Part shown: positions 8,846-16,910 of the stretch, in pieces
How positions within the stretch are numbered: position 1 is the first letter of the stretch
Layout of the letters: every line of letters begins with the position of its first letter
Source of the DNA: an uncultured Acetatifactor sp.
GTDB lineage: Bacteria > Bacillota > Clostridia > Lachnospirales > Lachnospiraceae
Length of the DNA stretch: 64,000 nucleotides
Direction: 5' to 3'
Assembly: GCA_947625675.1 (NCBI GenBank)
Contig: CANQPH010000012.1
Location: forward strand, 1 to 64,000
Made by a program: the position numbers and the translations under genes
Notes under the pieces: generated by a model
What the model was told of the DNA's origin: nothing
The model's database searches: none
The model's input: the letters and a program-made list of their open reading frames with translations, nothing else

Positions 8846-8881
8846 ATTTAACTCCTTTCTCAGTTTAAAATCCTCCATGGT

Positions 8882-10360
8882 TCAAAACTTACCGAATGCC
8901 GGAATCATGATCATCACCATAATGATTCCCAGCATCATCACCATGGGCACCAATAGCTTCGTGGACACCAGTTCCCCGCTCTGTCGGAAACGGTTCATCT
9001 GTTCCTGCCTGGAACGCTCCGCTTCCTCTTCCAGCCGTTCCAGCAAAGTGCCGTTCCCTTTTTTCAGATTCTGCGCCAACAGGGCCCCGAACCGGACGTA
9101 TTCCTGCAGTCCGATTCTTTTCCCCAGGCGTTCGTAGGCCAGGGCCTCCGATATTCCCGCCTGCAGTTCATGACAGGTATAGAGCATTTCCTCATAGGCC
9201 GGTCCGATCTGACCGTCCGCCGTTTTCCGAGCCTGTTCCTGCGGGATTCTGCAAAAGGCGCTTCTCACGTTGAGCCCGGCCCCCAGGTACAAAAGCAATT
9301 TGTTCACGATGTTCGGATAAGTCTCCTTCATCTGCCGTTCCCGCTCCTGAAGCTTCCCGTTCAAATCCTTATCCTTCAGAAAAAAGACCGCCGCCGCAGT
9401 GCCCAGGCCGACCAGCCAGAAAAGCAGGCCCTGATCTTCCCTTTCCTCCTTCCACAGGATCCTGTGCCCTTCCCATTCTTCCGGCAAAATCCAGTCCTTT
9501 TCCTTCCTGGAGCCTTCCTCCGAATGCTTCAGCAATTCCTCCAATTCCCCGTACAGCTCTTCTTCCGGAGAATTTTCCCTGGGAGGAACTGTTACGGCCG
9601 GGATTTCATGCACCCACTCCCATTTCCCATAAGTTACCGAGGCTCTAAGCAGCACTTCCTCCCGCTCCCCTTCTTCCGGCGGCCTGACCCATCCGTAGGA
9701 GTCTATCAGTTCCGGCCGGGAACTCTCCCAGGCCACCTTGAAGGGATAACCTTCCAGGGCTTCTATCAGTTCCAGATTCCGGGAGACCTGCTGCCAGGAT
9801 TCATTTTCGTCCAGTATCACCTCTTCCGCCCGCTCCCAGAATTCCGCTTCCAGCCGGTCGGCCTCTTCATAGGACGGGATCTGACCCTGTACCTCCACTT
9901 GAAAGCTTCCCACGGAATTCCCCTCCACGGAGGCTTCCAATCGCAGCCCTTTCGCCGCCTCGTCAAACTCACCCCGCCGCACCTGGCCCTCCTTCAAAAA
10001 CCCTTCCGAGGCCGCCTGCAGGCTCACGAGCGTTCCCAACGCCGTCCCGGCCAGCAGGACGATCAGCGCCAGGGCGATTTTCTGCGCATAGTACTCCCGC
10101 ATCAGCTGCCCCACATCCGCCGCCGGATGCAGTTTTTCCAGCTGCCTTTGCACCCGCTCATTCGTGATCCTGCCCTTCAGTCCGCCATATAGCAGTTCTC
10201 CGCACCGCACAAAAAGATTCCATAATTTCCCGCCGTCCCGGGAATCCTTTTTCGGAAGCCCCTTCTCCCCAGAACCGTTTCCTTCGGCCCTTTCCTTTTT
10301 CCGGACCCCGTATATCAAAAGTCCATACAGCGCAAGCACCGCCGCCCCTACAAAATACAC
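8882..10360 (-). CDS. tadC: Tad pilus membrane platform protein with large insertion
   Basis: The 492-residue protein ends in a type II secretion F domain (about residues 345-492; ends LVPMVMMLGIIMVMIMIPAF), expected to form the inner-membrane platform with TadB. Usual TadC proteins are near 300 residues; here about 200 extra residues (roughly 110-310), rich in Glu and Trp, lie between the second and third hydrophobic segments. Topology would put this insertion on one side of the membrane, probably outside. GTG at 10360 is preferred: AACGGAGGGAAAAG directly precedes it, and the longer frame from 10468 overlaps tadB. It lies between tadB and the pilin gene. Confidence 0.8.
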   Translation of the reverse strand: MYFVGAAVLALYGLLIYGVRKKERAEGNGSGEKGLPKKDSRDGGKLWNLFVRCGELLYGGLKGRITNERVQRQLEKLHPAADVGQLMREYYAQKIALALIVLLAGTALGTLVSLQAASEGFLKEGQVRRGEFDEAAKGLRLEASVEGNSVGSFQVEVQGQIPSYEEADRLEAEFWERAEEVILDENESWQQVSRNLELIEALEGYPFKVAWESSRPELIDSYGWVRPPEEGEREEVLLRASVTYGKWEWVHEIPAVTVPPRENSPEEELYGELEELLKHSEEGSRKEKDWILPEEWEGHRILWKEEREDQGLLFWLVGLGTAAAVFFLKDKDLNGKLQERERQMKETYPNIVNKLLLYLGAGLNVRSAFCRIPQEQARKTADGQIGPAYEEMLYTCHELQAGISEALAYERLGKRIGLQEYVRFGALLAQNLKKGNGTLLERLEEEAERSRQEQMNRFRQSGELVSTKLLVPMVMMLGIIMVMIMIPAFGKF

Positions 10361-10392
10361 CTTTTCCCTCCGTTTCTTTTCCCGGCCATCCC

Positions 10393-11172
10393 TCACTCCC
10401 ACACGGAATCCGTTTCCCCCAGAATTTTGTCGGACAAAAAGCATGCTCCCAGGTAAGCGGCAAGGCACAGGCTCATGATGCAGATCCCTTCGAAATTGTG
10501 ATACAAGACCTGGAAATATCCCGGGTTGCTGCCCTCCAAATACAGCCCTATCCCAAAGGGCATTACGCTCATGATTCCCTGCTCCATCTTTTTGGCGGCG
10601 ACCTGGGTGTGAATTTCCTCCTCCGCCTCCACCTTCCGGCGAATCATTTCCGCACTGAGACGAATCATCTCCGGGAGACTCCCGCCGCTGCGTTTGGCAA
10701 TGGCCAGGACCTGGGCAAATTCCTGGACGGGAACCGCCCCGCTCCTTTTGCCCAGGCTTTGAAAAAGCTCCTCTATGGTGACGTTGACCACCAGGCCCCT
10801 GCGGATCCGCTCCAGCTCCCTGCAGATCACGGAATCCTCCCCGTGCATCATGCGCATGTCCGGAATGGCCGCCAGAAAAGCGTTTTCCACGGAATATCCC
10901 GCCCGCATGGCGGTATCGGCGCAGCGGATGCAGTCCCCGAACTGCAGGATCAGACGTCTTTTGTCCTCCTGGAGCTTCCGCTTTTCATCCCTGCGCCACA
11001 ACAGGATTCCGACCCCTCCCATGGGCAGGACGGCCCAGACGCTCCGGTAAAAGAACCAGGAAAACAGCAGAATCACCCCTGCGCATTTCACGATCTCTAA
11101 AATTTTCTCCTTGCTGCTCCAGTTATGAACCTCATATTCCCCCGAAGCCTGCCGCCAGAAGCTTTTCCCCAT
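10393..11172 (-). CDS. tadB: Tad pilus membrane platform protein
   Basis: This 259-residue protein is a type II secretion F-domain protein of the TadB type. Two N-terminal hydrophobic segments (VILLFSWFFYRSVWAVLPMG) precede the cytoplasmic F domain (RRLILQFGDCIRCADTAMRAG; GGSLPEMI near residue 160), and two membrane segments close the protein. It should anchor the TadA ATPase to the membrane. The ATG has GGGGGA eight bases upstream and overlaps the tadA coding end by 41 bp, an unusually long overlap. It is in the usual tadA-tadB-tadC order. Confidence 0.85.
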   Translation of the reverse strand: MGKSFWRQASGEYEVHNWSSKEKILEIVKCAGVILLFSWFFYRSVWAVLPMGGVGILLWRRDEKRKLQEDKRRLILQFGDCIRCADTAMRAGYSVENAFLAAIPDMRMMHGEDSVICRELERIRRGLVVNVTIEELFQSLGKRSGAVPVQEFAQVLAIAKRSGGSLPEMIRLSAEMIRRKVEAEEEIHTQVAAKKMEQGIMSVMPFGIGLYLEGSNPGYFQVLYHNFEGICIMSLCLAAYLGACFLSDKILGETDSVWE

Positions 11173-12358
11173 GGAGCAATTCCCCCTTTTTCTTCAGAAT
11201 CCCTTCCACGCCCCCTTCCGCCGTCTGGCCGGTCTCTTCGAATGCAAACAACGGAGAGAGCATGATCTGCCCTTCCTCATATCCCGTCACCTCCGCAATC
11301 TGGAGCACCCTCCTGCTTTTGTCCCGAAGCCTCCCCAGGTGCAGAATAATGTCAATGCCGGAAGCGATCTGCTGCCGAATCGCCGCCAGGGGGATCTCCA
11401 TCCCCATCAGTATCATGTTCTCCAGCCGGGAAAGCATGTCCCTTGCGCTGTTGGCATGACCGGTGCTCATGCTCCCCTCATGCCCCGTGTTCATGGCCTG
11501 AATCATATCCACCGCTTCCGCTCCCCGGACCTCTCCCACGATAATTCTGTCCGGGCGCATTCTCAAGGACGTCCTGATCAAATCCCGGATGGTGATTTCC
11601 TGGCAGTTTTCCACGTTGCGGTTCCGGGTCTCCAGCCGCACCAGATTGCGCAGCCCCTGGAGCTGCAGCTCCGCATTGTCCTCTATGGTGATCACTCTCT
11701 CCTCCCGAGGGATGAAACCGGACAACACGTTCAAAAAAGTGGTTTTGCCGCTTCCCGTGCCCCCGCTGATGAAAATATTGTATTTTGCCCTGACCAGTTT
11801 TTCCAAAAATTCCGCCGCCTCCTCGCTGACGGACTGCCGCCGGAGCAGTTCTTCCATGGTAATGGGCTTCTCCGGAAATCTTCGAATCGTCACGATGGGG
11901 CCGTTCAGGGCGACAGGATTCATCACCACGTTGACCCGGGCGCCGTTCTCCAGGCGGGCGTCCACGATGGGCGAGGCCTCGTTCACCACCCGGTTGCACC
12001 GGGCCACGATCTGCTGGATCACATCCTGCAGCTTTTCCGTGGATTCAAAATGGACGTCTAGCTCCTGCAGACTGCCCTCTTTTTCCACGAACAGACAGTC
12101 CTTGCCGTTGATCATGATTTCCGTGATGGAAGGATCCTCCACGAACATCTGCAAAAGATCCAGACGCCTCAAAGAATCGAAGAGCTCTTTTTTCAACCTT
12201 GTCCGCTGATGGATGGAATATTGCCGTAGCTCTTCCTCTCCCAGAAGCACTTCCTCTATGATTTCCTCCACCTCGTCATCCGTCATTTCTCTCCCATAGT
12301 CCACCCTGGCCAGAACTTTCTCCCGAAGCTCCTTCTTCCACTGGCTCAAATCCTTCAT
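11132..12358 (-). CDS. tadA: Tad/Flp pilus assembly ATPase (CpaF/TadA family)
   Basis: The 408-residue secretion ATPase powers pilus polymerisation as a cytoplasmic hexamer. Walker A GGTGSGKTT is near residue 199, the Asp/His boxes include RTSLRMRPDRIIVGEVRG (Walker B region) and NTGHEGSMSTGHANSA, all standard for CpaF. The N-terminal domain (MKDLSQWKKELREKVLARVD) is typical of CpaF. The ATG at 12358 is firm: AAGGAGGTGCTGC precedes it. It therefore overlaps tadZ by 83 bp. Between them, tadZ, tadA and tadB form a chain of overlapping genes. Confidence 0.93.
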   Translation of the reverse strand: MKDLSQWKKELREKVLARVDYGREMTDDEVEEIIEEVLLGEEELRQYSIHQRTRLKKELFDSLRRLDLLQMFVEDPSITEIMINGKDCLFVEKEGSLQELDVHFESTEKLQDVIQQIVARCNRVVNEASPIVDARLENGARVNVVMNPVALNGPIVTIRRFPEKPITMEELLRRQSVSEEAAEFLEKLVRAKYNIFISGGTGSGKTTFLNVLSGFIPREERVITIEDNAELQLQGLRNLVRLETRNRNVENCQEITIRDLIRTSLRMRPDRIIVGEVRGAEAVDMIQAMNTGHEGSMSTGHANSARDMLSRLENMILMGMEIPLAAIRQQIASGIDIILHLGRLRDKSRRVLQIAEVTGYEEGQIMLSPLFAFEETGQTAEGGVEGILKKKGELLHGEKLLAAGFGGI

Positions 12359-13352
12359 GCAGCACCTCCTTCATGATCTCTCCCACGTAATCCGCCAATT
12401 CCCCCCTGGTCATCTGCTCCACGCTTTCCGGAAGCCTGCGGAACCGGGGCGGCCGGTATTTGCTGGTCTTCTGCAGGACGTCCCCGTACTCGTACAATTC
12501 CAGGACCTGCTCGTATTGATCCAGCTTCCCCCTGGCCGCCCGGTCGTCCTTGGTCAGGGTGAAAACATGATAGCAGCGCCGCAAAATGGGCAGCAGCCCC
12601 TGGATGCTTTCGCTCAAATCCAGAATGACATAGTCATACTCTTCCGATTCCCCGATCCGCTTCAGCATCTCCAGCCATTCCTCCGCCGTGACCTCCAGCA
12701 GATTGAGCCCCGCCTTCACCGGCGGCACGTAGTCCATTCGCCCTTTTTTCTGCACGATGGTCTGCAGCCGCAGAAGGAACTTGTCCTTATCCCCGTTCAG
12801 AAAAAACATCAGATCCGCCAGATCCCGCATCCTTCCCCCGGGCTGCAGCTCCCTGATCCCCGCAAAGTGCTCGAAATTCAAGTACAGAACCCTGCGCCTT
12901 TCCGCCAGCATCTGCCCCAGGGTCAGCGCAAAGGATGTCTGAAGCGATCTTTTCACCGGGGAAAACATGCCGATCAATTTTGTCTCAGACCCTTCCGCCA
13001 GCCTGGGCAGCGGAGCCTCCGCCGTCTCCACGTATTCGCTTAAAATTTCCTTGTAGACCTCCTCCGCAGCCTGGTACTTGTTCACGTTCCGGATCTGGTT
13101 CCAGCGCATCATGCCGCTCTCGTTCAGCAGGATCACTTTCCCCGCCGACAACCCTCTCACTTCCTCCGAATACGCATTTTCCGCCACCACCAAAAGCTCA
13201 ATAGGTTCTTTCCTCCCGAACTCTGCGAGCTTCTCCACGTCCGTATAGGTACAGATCTCCCAGGGAATATCTTTATGAGATTTCAAAAATTCCGACATGT
13301 GCCGGGCATACTCCTCCTCCGTGTCGCACAGCACCATCAATTTCTTTTTCAA
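12276..13352 (-). CDS. tadZ: TadZ/CpaE-like pilus localisation protein
   Basis: This 358-residue protein resembles TadZ/CpaE: an N-terminal receiver-like domain (about residues 1-120) without a clear phosphoacceptor, then a ParA/MinD-like domain starting at LIGMFSPVKRSLQTSFALTL (near 127). The expected deviant Walker A is degenerate (SPVKRSLQTSF, with no GK[T/S] run), while EYDYVILDLSES resembles the Walker B strand. TadZ proteins place the pilus apparatus at cell sites. The TTG start at 13352 is supported by GGGAGGTG eight bases upstream and directly follows the peptidase stop. The C-terminus overlaps tadA by 83 bp. Confidence 0.8.
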   Translation of the reverse strand: MKKKLMVLCDTEEEYARHMSEFLKSHKDIPWEICTYTDVEKLAEFGRKEPIELLVVAENAYSEEVRGLSAGKVILLNESGMMRWNQIRNVNKYQAAEEVYKEILSEYVETAEAPLPRLAEGSETKLIGMFSPVKRSLQTSFALTLGQMLAERRRVLYLNFEHFAGIRELQPGGRMRDLADLMFFLNGDKDKFLLRLQTIVQKKGRMDYVPPVKAGLNLLEVTAEEWLEMLKRIGESEEYDYVILDLSESIQGLLPILRRCYHVFTLTKDDRAARGKLDQYEQVLELYEYGDVLQKTSKYRPPRFRRLPESVEQMTRGELADYVGEIMKEVLHEGFEPVEEGASGESSGQGGLWERNDG

Positions 13353-13856
13353 TCAATAGACACCTCCCAGATGCAGAAGCACGCTGACCAGGGCGGGTCC
13401 CGACAGGCAGATCCCTGCCTTCCTCGCTTCTGCACAATTCCCAAAATAAAGTTTCCAGCACCCCTTCCGGCAAACATCCGCCAGGTAGGAGCATAAATAG
13501 CCCATCCTCTCCCTTCCGCTCCGGTCTCTGCAAATCTTAACGATGGAAAAAACTGCTGCGATCAGCAATGAATAGAACAAGAAACGGACACAAGTCCGTC
13601 CGGACAGGTACCCCGCAGCCGAAGCATACAGCTTCACGTCTCCGGCTCCAACGGCCCCGATCTTGAATAATGGATACATACATAAAAGGACTGCGAAAAA
13701 ACTTACCGCAAAGCTTCCTACCCCGCCGCCACCCGCATCCCAATATCGATATCCCAGCCCATACAGCAAAATCAGCAGGATCAAACTGTTGGGAATCCGG
13801 GATTTACGATAATCCGATAAGCAGATGAGGGACAGCAGGACACACAACACCGTCAC
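13353..13856 (-). CDS. tadV: Prepilin peptidase (A24 family), first gene of the Tad operon
   Basis: The 167-residue membrane protein has the A24 aspartyl motifs DYRKSRIPN (near residue 15) and GAVGAGDVKLYAS (near 67). It should remove the leader of Flp pilin and the TadE-type pseudopilins in the operon. GTG at 13856 starts translation, with GGAG eight bases upstream, and the stop TGA touches the tadZ start. A sigma-A promoter lies at 13890-13918. The C-terminal third carries five cysteines (ICRDRSG, YLCSYLADVCRKGCWKLYFGNC), more than is usual for this small family. Confidence 0.87.
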   Translation of the reverse strand: MTVLCVLLSLICLSDYRKSRIPNSLILLILLYGLGYRYWDAGGGGVGSFAVSFFAVLLCMYPLFKIGAVGAGDVKLYASAAGYLSGRTCVRFLFYSLLIAAVFSIVKICRDRSGRERMGYLCSYLADVCRKGCWKLYFGNCAEARKAGICLSGPALVSVLLHLGGVY

Positions 13857-13889
13857 CGCACCATCTCCTTCCTTTCTGTTGTAACATGC

Positions 13890-13918
13890 ATTATAAAAGT
13901 TTTTTGGAGATTTGTCCA
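13890..13918 (-). promoter_or_regulatory. Sigma-A promoter of the Tad operon
   Basis: On the minus strand TGGACA (13913-13918) and TATAAT (13890-13895) are separated by 17 bp. Transcription should start near 13883, 27 bp before the first Tad gene. No other equally good promoter was seen within the operon, so the eleven genes are probably one transcript. Confidence 0.75.
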
Positions 13919-13953
13919 GAGGATTTGTGCGGAAAAATCATTTTCGCCGTTTT

Positions 13954-14226
13954 TTACAATAATTGATAAAAACCAAGGCCATAAAGCGCCGCAAGCCCAG
14001 GAAATCCAAGGATTGCGGATGTCAAAAACGTAATTCCGTTAATTCCCACAGCCACCGCAATCCCCCGTCCCGCAAGGAATTCATTGATAAAATATACCGC
14101 AATCATCCCCAACAAGGCCCGCAGCATCAGATTCAGCAACCATTCCGCCCTGCTCCGCAGCGCACCGATCACCAGAATCACCCCGCAGGCTCCCGCCACC
14201 AGCACGGGTCCCATAAACTTCTCCAT
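13954..14226 (-). CDS. bofA: BofA family protein (pro-sigma-K processing inhibitor type)
   Basis: The 90-residue membrane protein matches BofA, which in sporulating Bacillus holds the SpoIVFB protease inactive in the forespore outer membrane. The diagnostic C-terminal half FINEFLAGRGIAVAVGINGI followed by TSAILGFPGLAALYGLG is clear, after two membrane segments. The ATG at 14226 has GGAGG seven bases upstream; the frame extends upstream through two copies of a 36-bp repeat. In Bacillus bofA follows yaaL (DUF2508); here a DUF2508 gene lies next door but divergently. BofA suggests an endospore former, though the homologue is also found where sporulation is unproven. Confidence 0.85.
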   Translation of the reverse strand: MEKFMGPVLVAGACGVILVIGALRSRAEWLLNLMLRALLGMIAVYFINEFLAGRGIAVAVGINGITFLTSAILGFPGLAALYGLGFYQLL

Positions 14227-14251
14227 ACTCCGCCCTCCCGGCCAACTATTT

Positions 14252-14323
14252 TTCGTCCTGCCAATGCAGTTCTTTTTATTGATGTAATTCGTCCTGCCAG
14301 TACAATCCTTTTTCAATATATGC
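14252..14323. repeat. Two copies of a 36-bp direct repeat upstream of bofA
   Basis: TTCGTCCTGCCA recurs at 14252 and 14288, followed by similar T-rich sequence. On the minus strand the copies read in frame with bofA as KKDCTGRTNYIN and KKNCIGRTKNSW. They lie within 100 bp of the bofA start. Confidence 0.7.
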
Positions 14324-14463
14324 GGACAAAGATGCCGGAAGAACCTTAAAATTTTTCCATTTTTTAGAACTTTTCAGGAATAACCTGGAAGGGCGGCGTC
14401 TATAATGATAATAAGACCGATGGATTCCCGGTAATCTGCGTCCCCCACAGAAAGGCAGAAAGC

Positions 14464-14754
14464 ATGAAGATTTTGTTCAGTCACAAATTCGACACTCCCC
14501 GCACTGCGGGAGAAGAACTGCGGCTCCCCACGCTGCAGGAAGACATTATAAAAACCCGCCAGGCTCTGGAAATCGCCTATGCGGGTTTTGACAACGCCGT
14601 GGATGCGGATATGATCGACAGCTATATTTTTGAAATCAACGCCCTTTTGAAGCGTTATAAGCACCTGAGCGCCCTGGCGGGAAACGCCAACGCCATCCCC
14701 CTGGAACTCAGCATCGCCGCCCCTGCCCGGGCCCTGGCCGGAACCCCGGGATGA
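14464..14754 (+). CDS. DUF2508 (YaaL-like) protein
   Basis: The 96-residue protein matches DUF2508/YaaL: a helix with LQEDIIKTRQALEIAYAGFDNAVDAD, then DMIDSYIFEINALLKRYKHL. The function is unknown; in Bacillus it lies between recR and bofA. The C-terminal 20 residues (IPLELSIAAPARALAGTPG) are Ala/Pro-rich and not family-typical. A TATAAT box at 14401-14406 could be its -10 element, though the -35 is poor. It is divergent from bofA, with the 237-bp gap holding both leaders. Confidence 0.78.
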   Translation: MKILFSHKFDTPRTAGEELRLPTLQEDIIKTRQALEIAYAGFDNAVDADMIDSYIFEINALLKRYKHLSALAGNANAIPLELSIAAPARALAGTPG

Positions 14755-14945
14755 TGCCCGCTCAGACCCCGGACGGATCCCGGGGAGCCTTCGCACCCAG
14801 GGAAGCATCCCGGGATAATACTGCGCAGATCTGGAACGGAACCGCACACTTACGCTGAGCGGAGCCACAGAGTAGTCACATACGCACTTCGCAAGCGGGG
14901 TCTCGGGAACAGAAGTCTTGCGCTGAACCGACACTCCTCTCACCG
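14755..14945. other. Gap between convergent DUF2508 and glgB genes
   Basis: This 191-bp gap separates two convergent genes. It is GC-rich with the palindromic ATCCCGGGAT-like words near 14788 and 14812, but no stem followed by a T-run was found, so no terminator is claimed. Confidence 0.5.
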
Positions 14946-16856
14946 TCAGAACAGGTACATGACCGCACCGTAGGGCGGCACGTCGAAAGAAATGGAATAA
15001 TCCTTGAAGTGGCAGGGCTTCTTCTCCGCTATCAGCTCCTGAGGAACCGCATTCCCCCTGCCGCCGTAGCGTTCCTCGTCACTGTTCAAGAGGAGCCGGT
15101 ATTTTTTCAGCTTCGGCACGCCCACCATGTAGTTCTCCCACTTCATGGGGGTCATGTTCATGACGAACAAAATGCTGTTGCGTCCCGTGGAGGACTTGCG
15201 CACGAAGGAATAAGTGCTGTGGTCCCTGTCGTCCGCATTCATCCATTCAAAACCGTCCCAGCTGTTGTCGAACTCGTACAGGCAGGGATATTTCCGGTAA
15301 ATTCTGAGCAACTCCTTCACATACTCATGGAGCCCATGGTTGTTGCGCTCTCCCAGAAGGAACCAGTCCAGCTCCCTCTCTTCGCTCCATTCCCGTTCCT
15401 GACCGAAATCCTGGCCCATGAAAAGCAGCTTCTTGCCGCAATGGCCGAGCATGTAAGTATAGCCCACCCGCAGGTTGGCGTATTTGTCATCAGGATACCC
15501 CGGCATCTTGTTCACCATGGAGCATTTCAAATGCACCACCTCGTCATGAGACAGCGGCAGGATGTAATTTTCACTGTCATTGTAGCTCATGGCGAAGGTC
15601 ATGGCGTAATGGTTCCCCTTGCGGTAAATGGGATCCAGCTTCATGTATTCGCAGAAGTCATGCATCCAGCCCATGTTCCACTTGAAGGAAAAGCCCAGGC
15701 CCTCGTGTTCATCCCCGATGCGGCTGGTCACGTTGGGCCAGGCCGTGGATTCCTCCGCAATGGTGAGGAAACCGGGATAACTCCCTCTCACCACGGAGTT
15801 CATGTGGCGGAAAAACTCAATGGCTTCCAGGTTCTTGTTGCCGCCATACTGATTGGGCAGCCACTGGCCCTCTTTTTTCCCATAATCCAGGTAAAGCATG
15901 GAGGCCACCGCATCCACCCGGATTCCGTCCACGTGATACTCCCTCAGCCAGAACAGGACGTTGGCGATAAGGAAATTCTTCACTTCGTTTTTGCCGTAGT
16001 TAAAAATCCTGGTGCCCCAATCGGGATGAGTTCCCCGGCGGGGATCCGGATGCTCGAACACGCATTGGCCGTCAAACTCCGCCAGTCCGTGGGCGTCCGT
16101 GGCAAAATGGGCGGGCACCCAGTCCAGAATCACGCCCACGCCGGCTTTATGTAATTCGTTGACCAGGTACATGAAGTCCTTGGGGCTTCCGTAGCGGGCC
16201 GTGGGGGCATAATAACCGGTCACCTGATATCCCCAGGAGCCGTCAAAAGGGAACTCCGCAATTCCGATGAGCTCCACATGGGTATACTTCATCTCCTTCA
16301 AATATTCCACGATCCGCTTTGCGAATTCCCGATAGTTATAAAAGCCTTCCCTAGTTCCGTCCGGATGCTTCATAAAGGATCCGATATGGCATTCATAGAT
16401 GGCCATGGGCTCCTTGTTCATGTCCTTGCCCTCCCGGGCCTTCATCCACTTCTCATCTTTCCATTCGAAACCGGTCAGATCCGCCACGATGGAAGCGTTG
16501 GCCGGGCGCATTTCCGCCTGATTGGCAAAGGGATCCGCCTTATACAGCTTCCGGCCGTCCTGGGCGGTGATCAGGTACTTATAGACTTCCCCCACTCCCA
16601 CCCCGGGCACGAACAGGGTCCAGATTCCTCCTGGTCCAAGCTTGGTCATCTCATGGCTATTCTCGTCCCAGTTGTTGAAATTGCCCACCACGTGAACCGC
16701 CTGGGCGTTGGGCGCCCACACTGCAAAGAACACTCCGTCCTCGTCGTTTTCCCGGGACAGATGCGCGCCCAATTTTTTATAAATATCGTAATGAGTTCCC
16801 TGGGCGAACAGATATTGATCCATTTCGGAAATATAAACCGTCTTCTTTTCTTCCAT
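14946..16856 (-). CDS. glgB: 1,4-alpha-glucan branching enzyme
   Basis: The 636-residue GH13 enzyme makes alpha-1,6 branches in glycogen. An N-terminal CBM48 (HYDIYKKLGAH, FAVWAPNAQAVHVVGNFNNW) precedes the TIM barrel. Catalytic regions are visible: DGIRVDAVASMLY (Asp nucleophile, near residue 316), TIAEESTAWP (Glu acid/base) and LSHDEVVH (transition-state stabiliser). The C-terminal domain ends YGAVMYLF. Length is normal for the shorter clade lacking the extra N-terminal domain. The ATG at 16856 has GAGGAAAC upstream. No other glycogen gene is adjacent; the large TPR protein gene lies 54 bp upstream on the same strand. Confidence 0.95.
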   Translation of the reverse strand: MEEKKTVYISEMDQYLFAQGTHYDIYKKLGAHLSRENDEDGVFFAVWAPNAQAVHVVGNFNNWDENSHEMTKLGPGGIWTLFVPGVGVGEVYKYLITAQDGRKLYKADPFANQAEMRPANASIVADLTGFEWKDEKWMKAREGKDMNKEPMAIYECHIGSFMKHPDGTREGFYNYREFAKRIVEYLKEMKYTHVELIGIAEFPFDGSWGYQVTGYYAPTARYGSPKDFMYLVNELHKAGVGVILDWVPAHFATDAHGLAEFDGQCVFEHPDPRRGTHPDWGTRIFNYGKNEVKNFLIANVLFWLREYHVDGIRVDAVASMLYLDYGKKEGQWLPNQYGGNKNLEAIEFFRHMNSVVRGSYPGFLTIAEESTAWPNVTSRIGDEHEGLGFSFKWNMGWMHDFCEYMKLDPIYRKGNHYAMTFAMSYNDSENYILPLSHDEVVHLKCSMVNKMPGYPDDKYANLRVGYTYMLGHCGKKLLFMGQDFGQEREWSEERELDWFLLGERNNHGLHEYVKELLRIYRKYPCLYEFDNSWDGFEWMNADDRDHSTYSFVRKSSTGRNSILFVMNMTPMKWENYMVGVPKLKKYRLLLNSDEERYGGRGNAVPQELIAEKKPCHFKDYSISFDVPPYGAVMYLF

Positions 16857-16910
16857 GTTTCCTCGCATTCTGCCGCCGATCAGGCAGCATTCGGTTCGAG
16901 ATTTTATCTC

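Noticed and set aside
14374..14943. 189-codon minus-strand open frame opposite DUF2508
   Set aside because: Overlaps the recognisable DUF2508 gene in antisense, with no motif or site.
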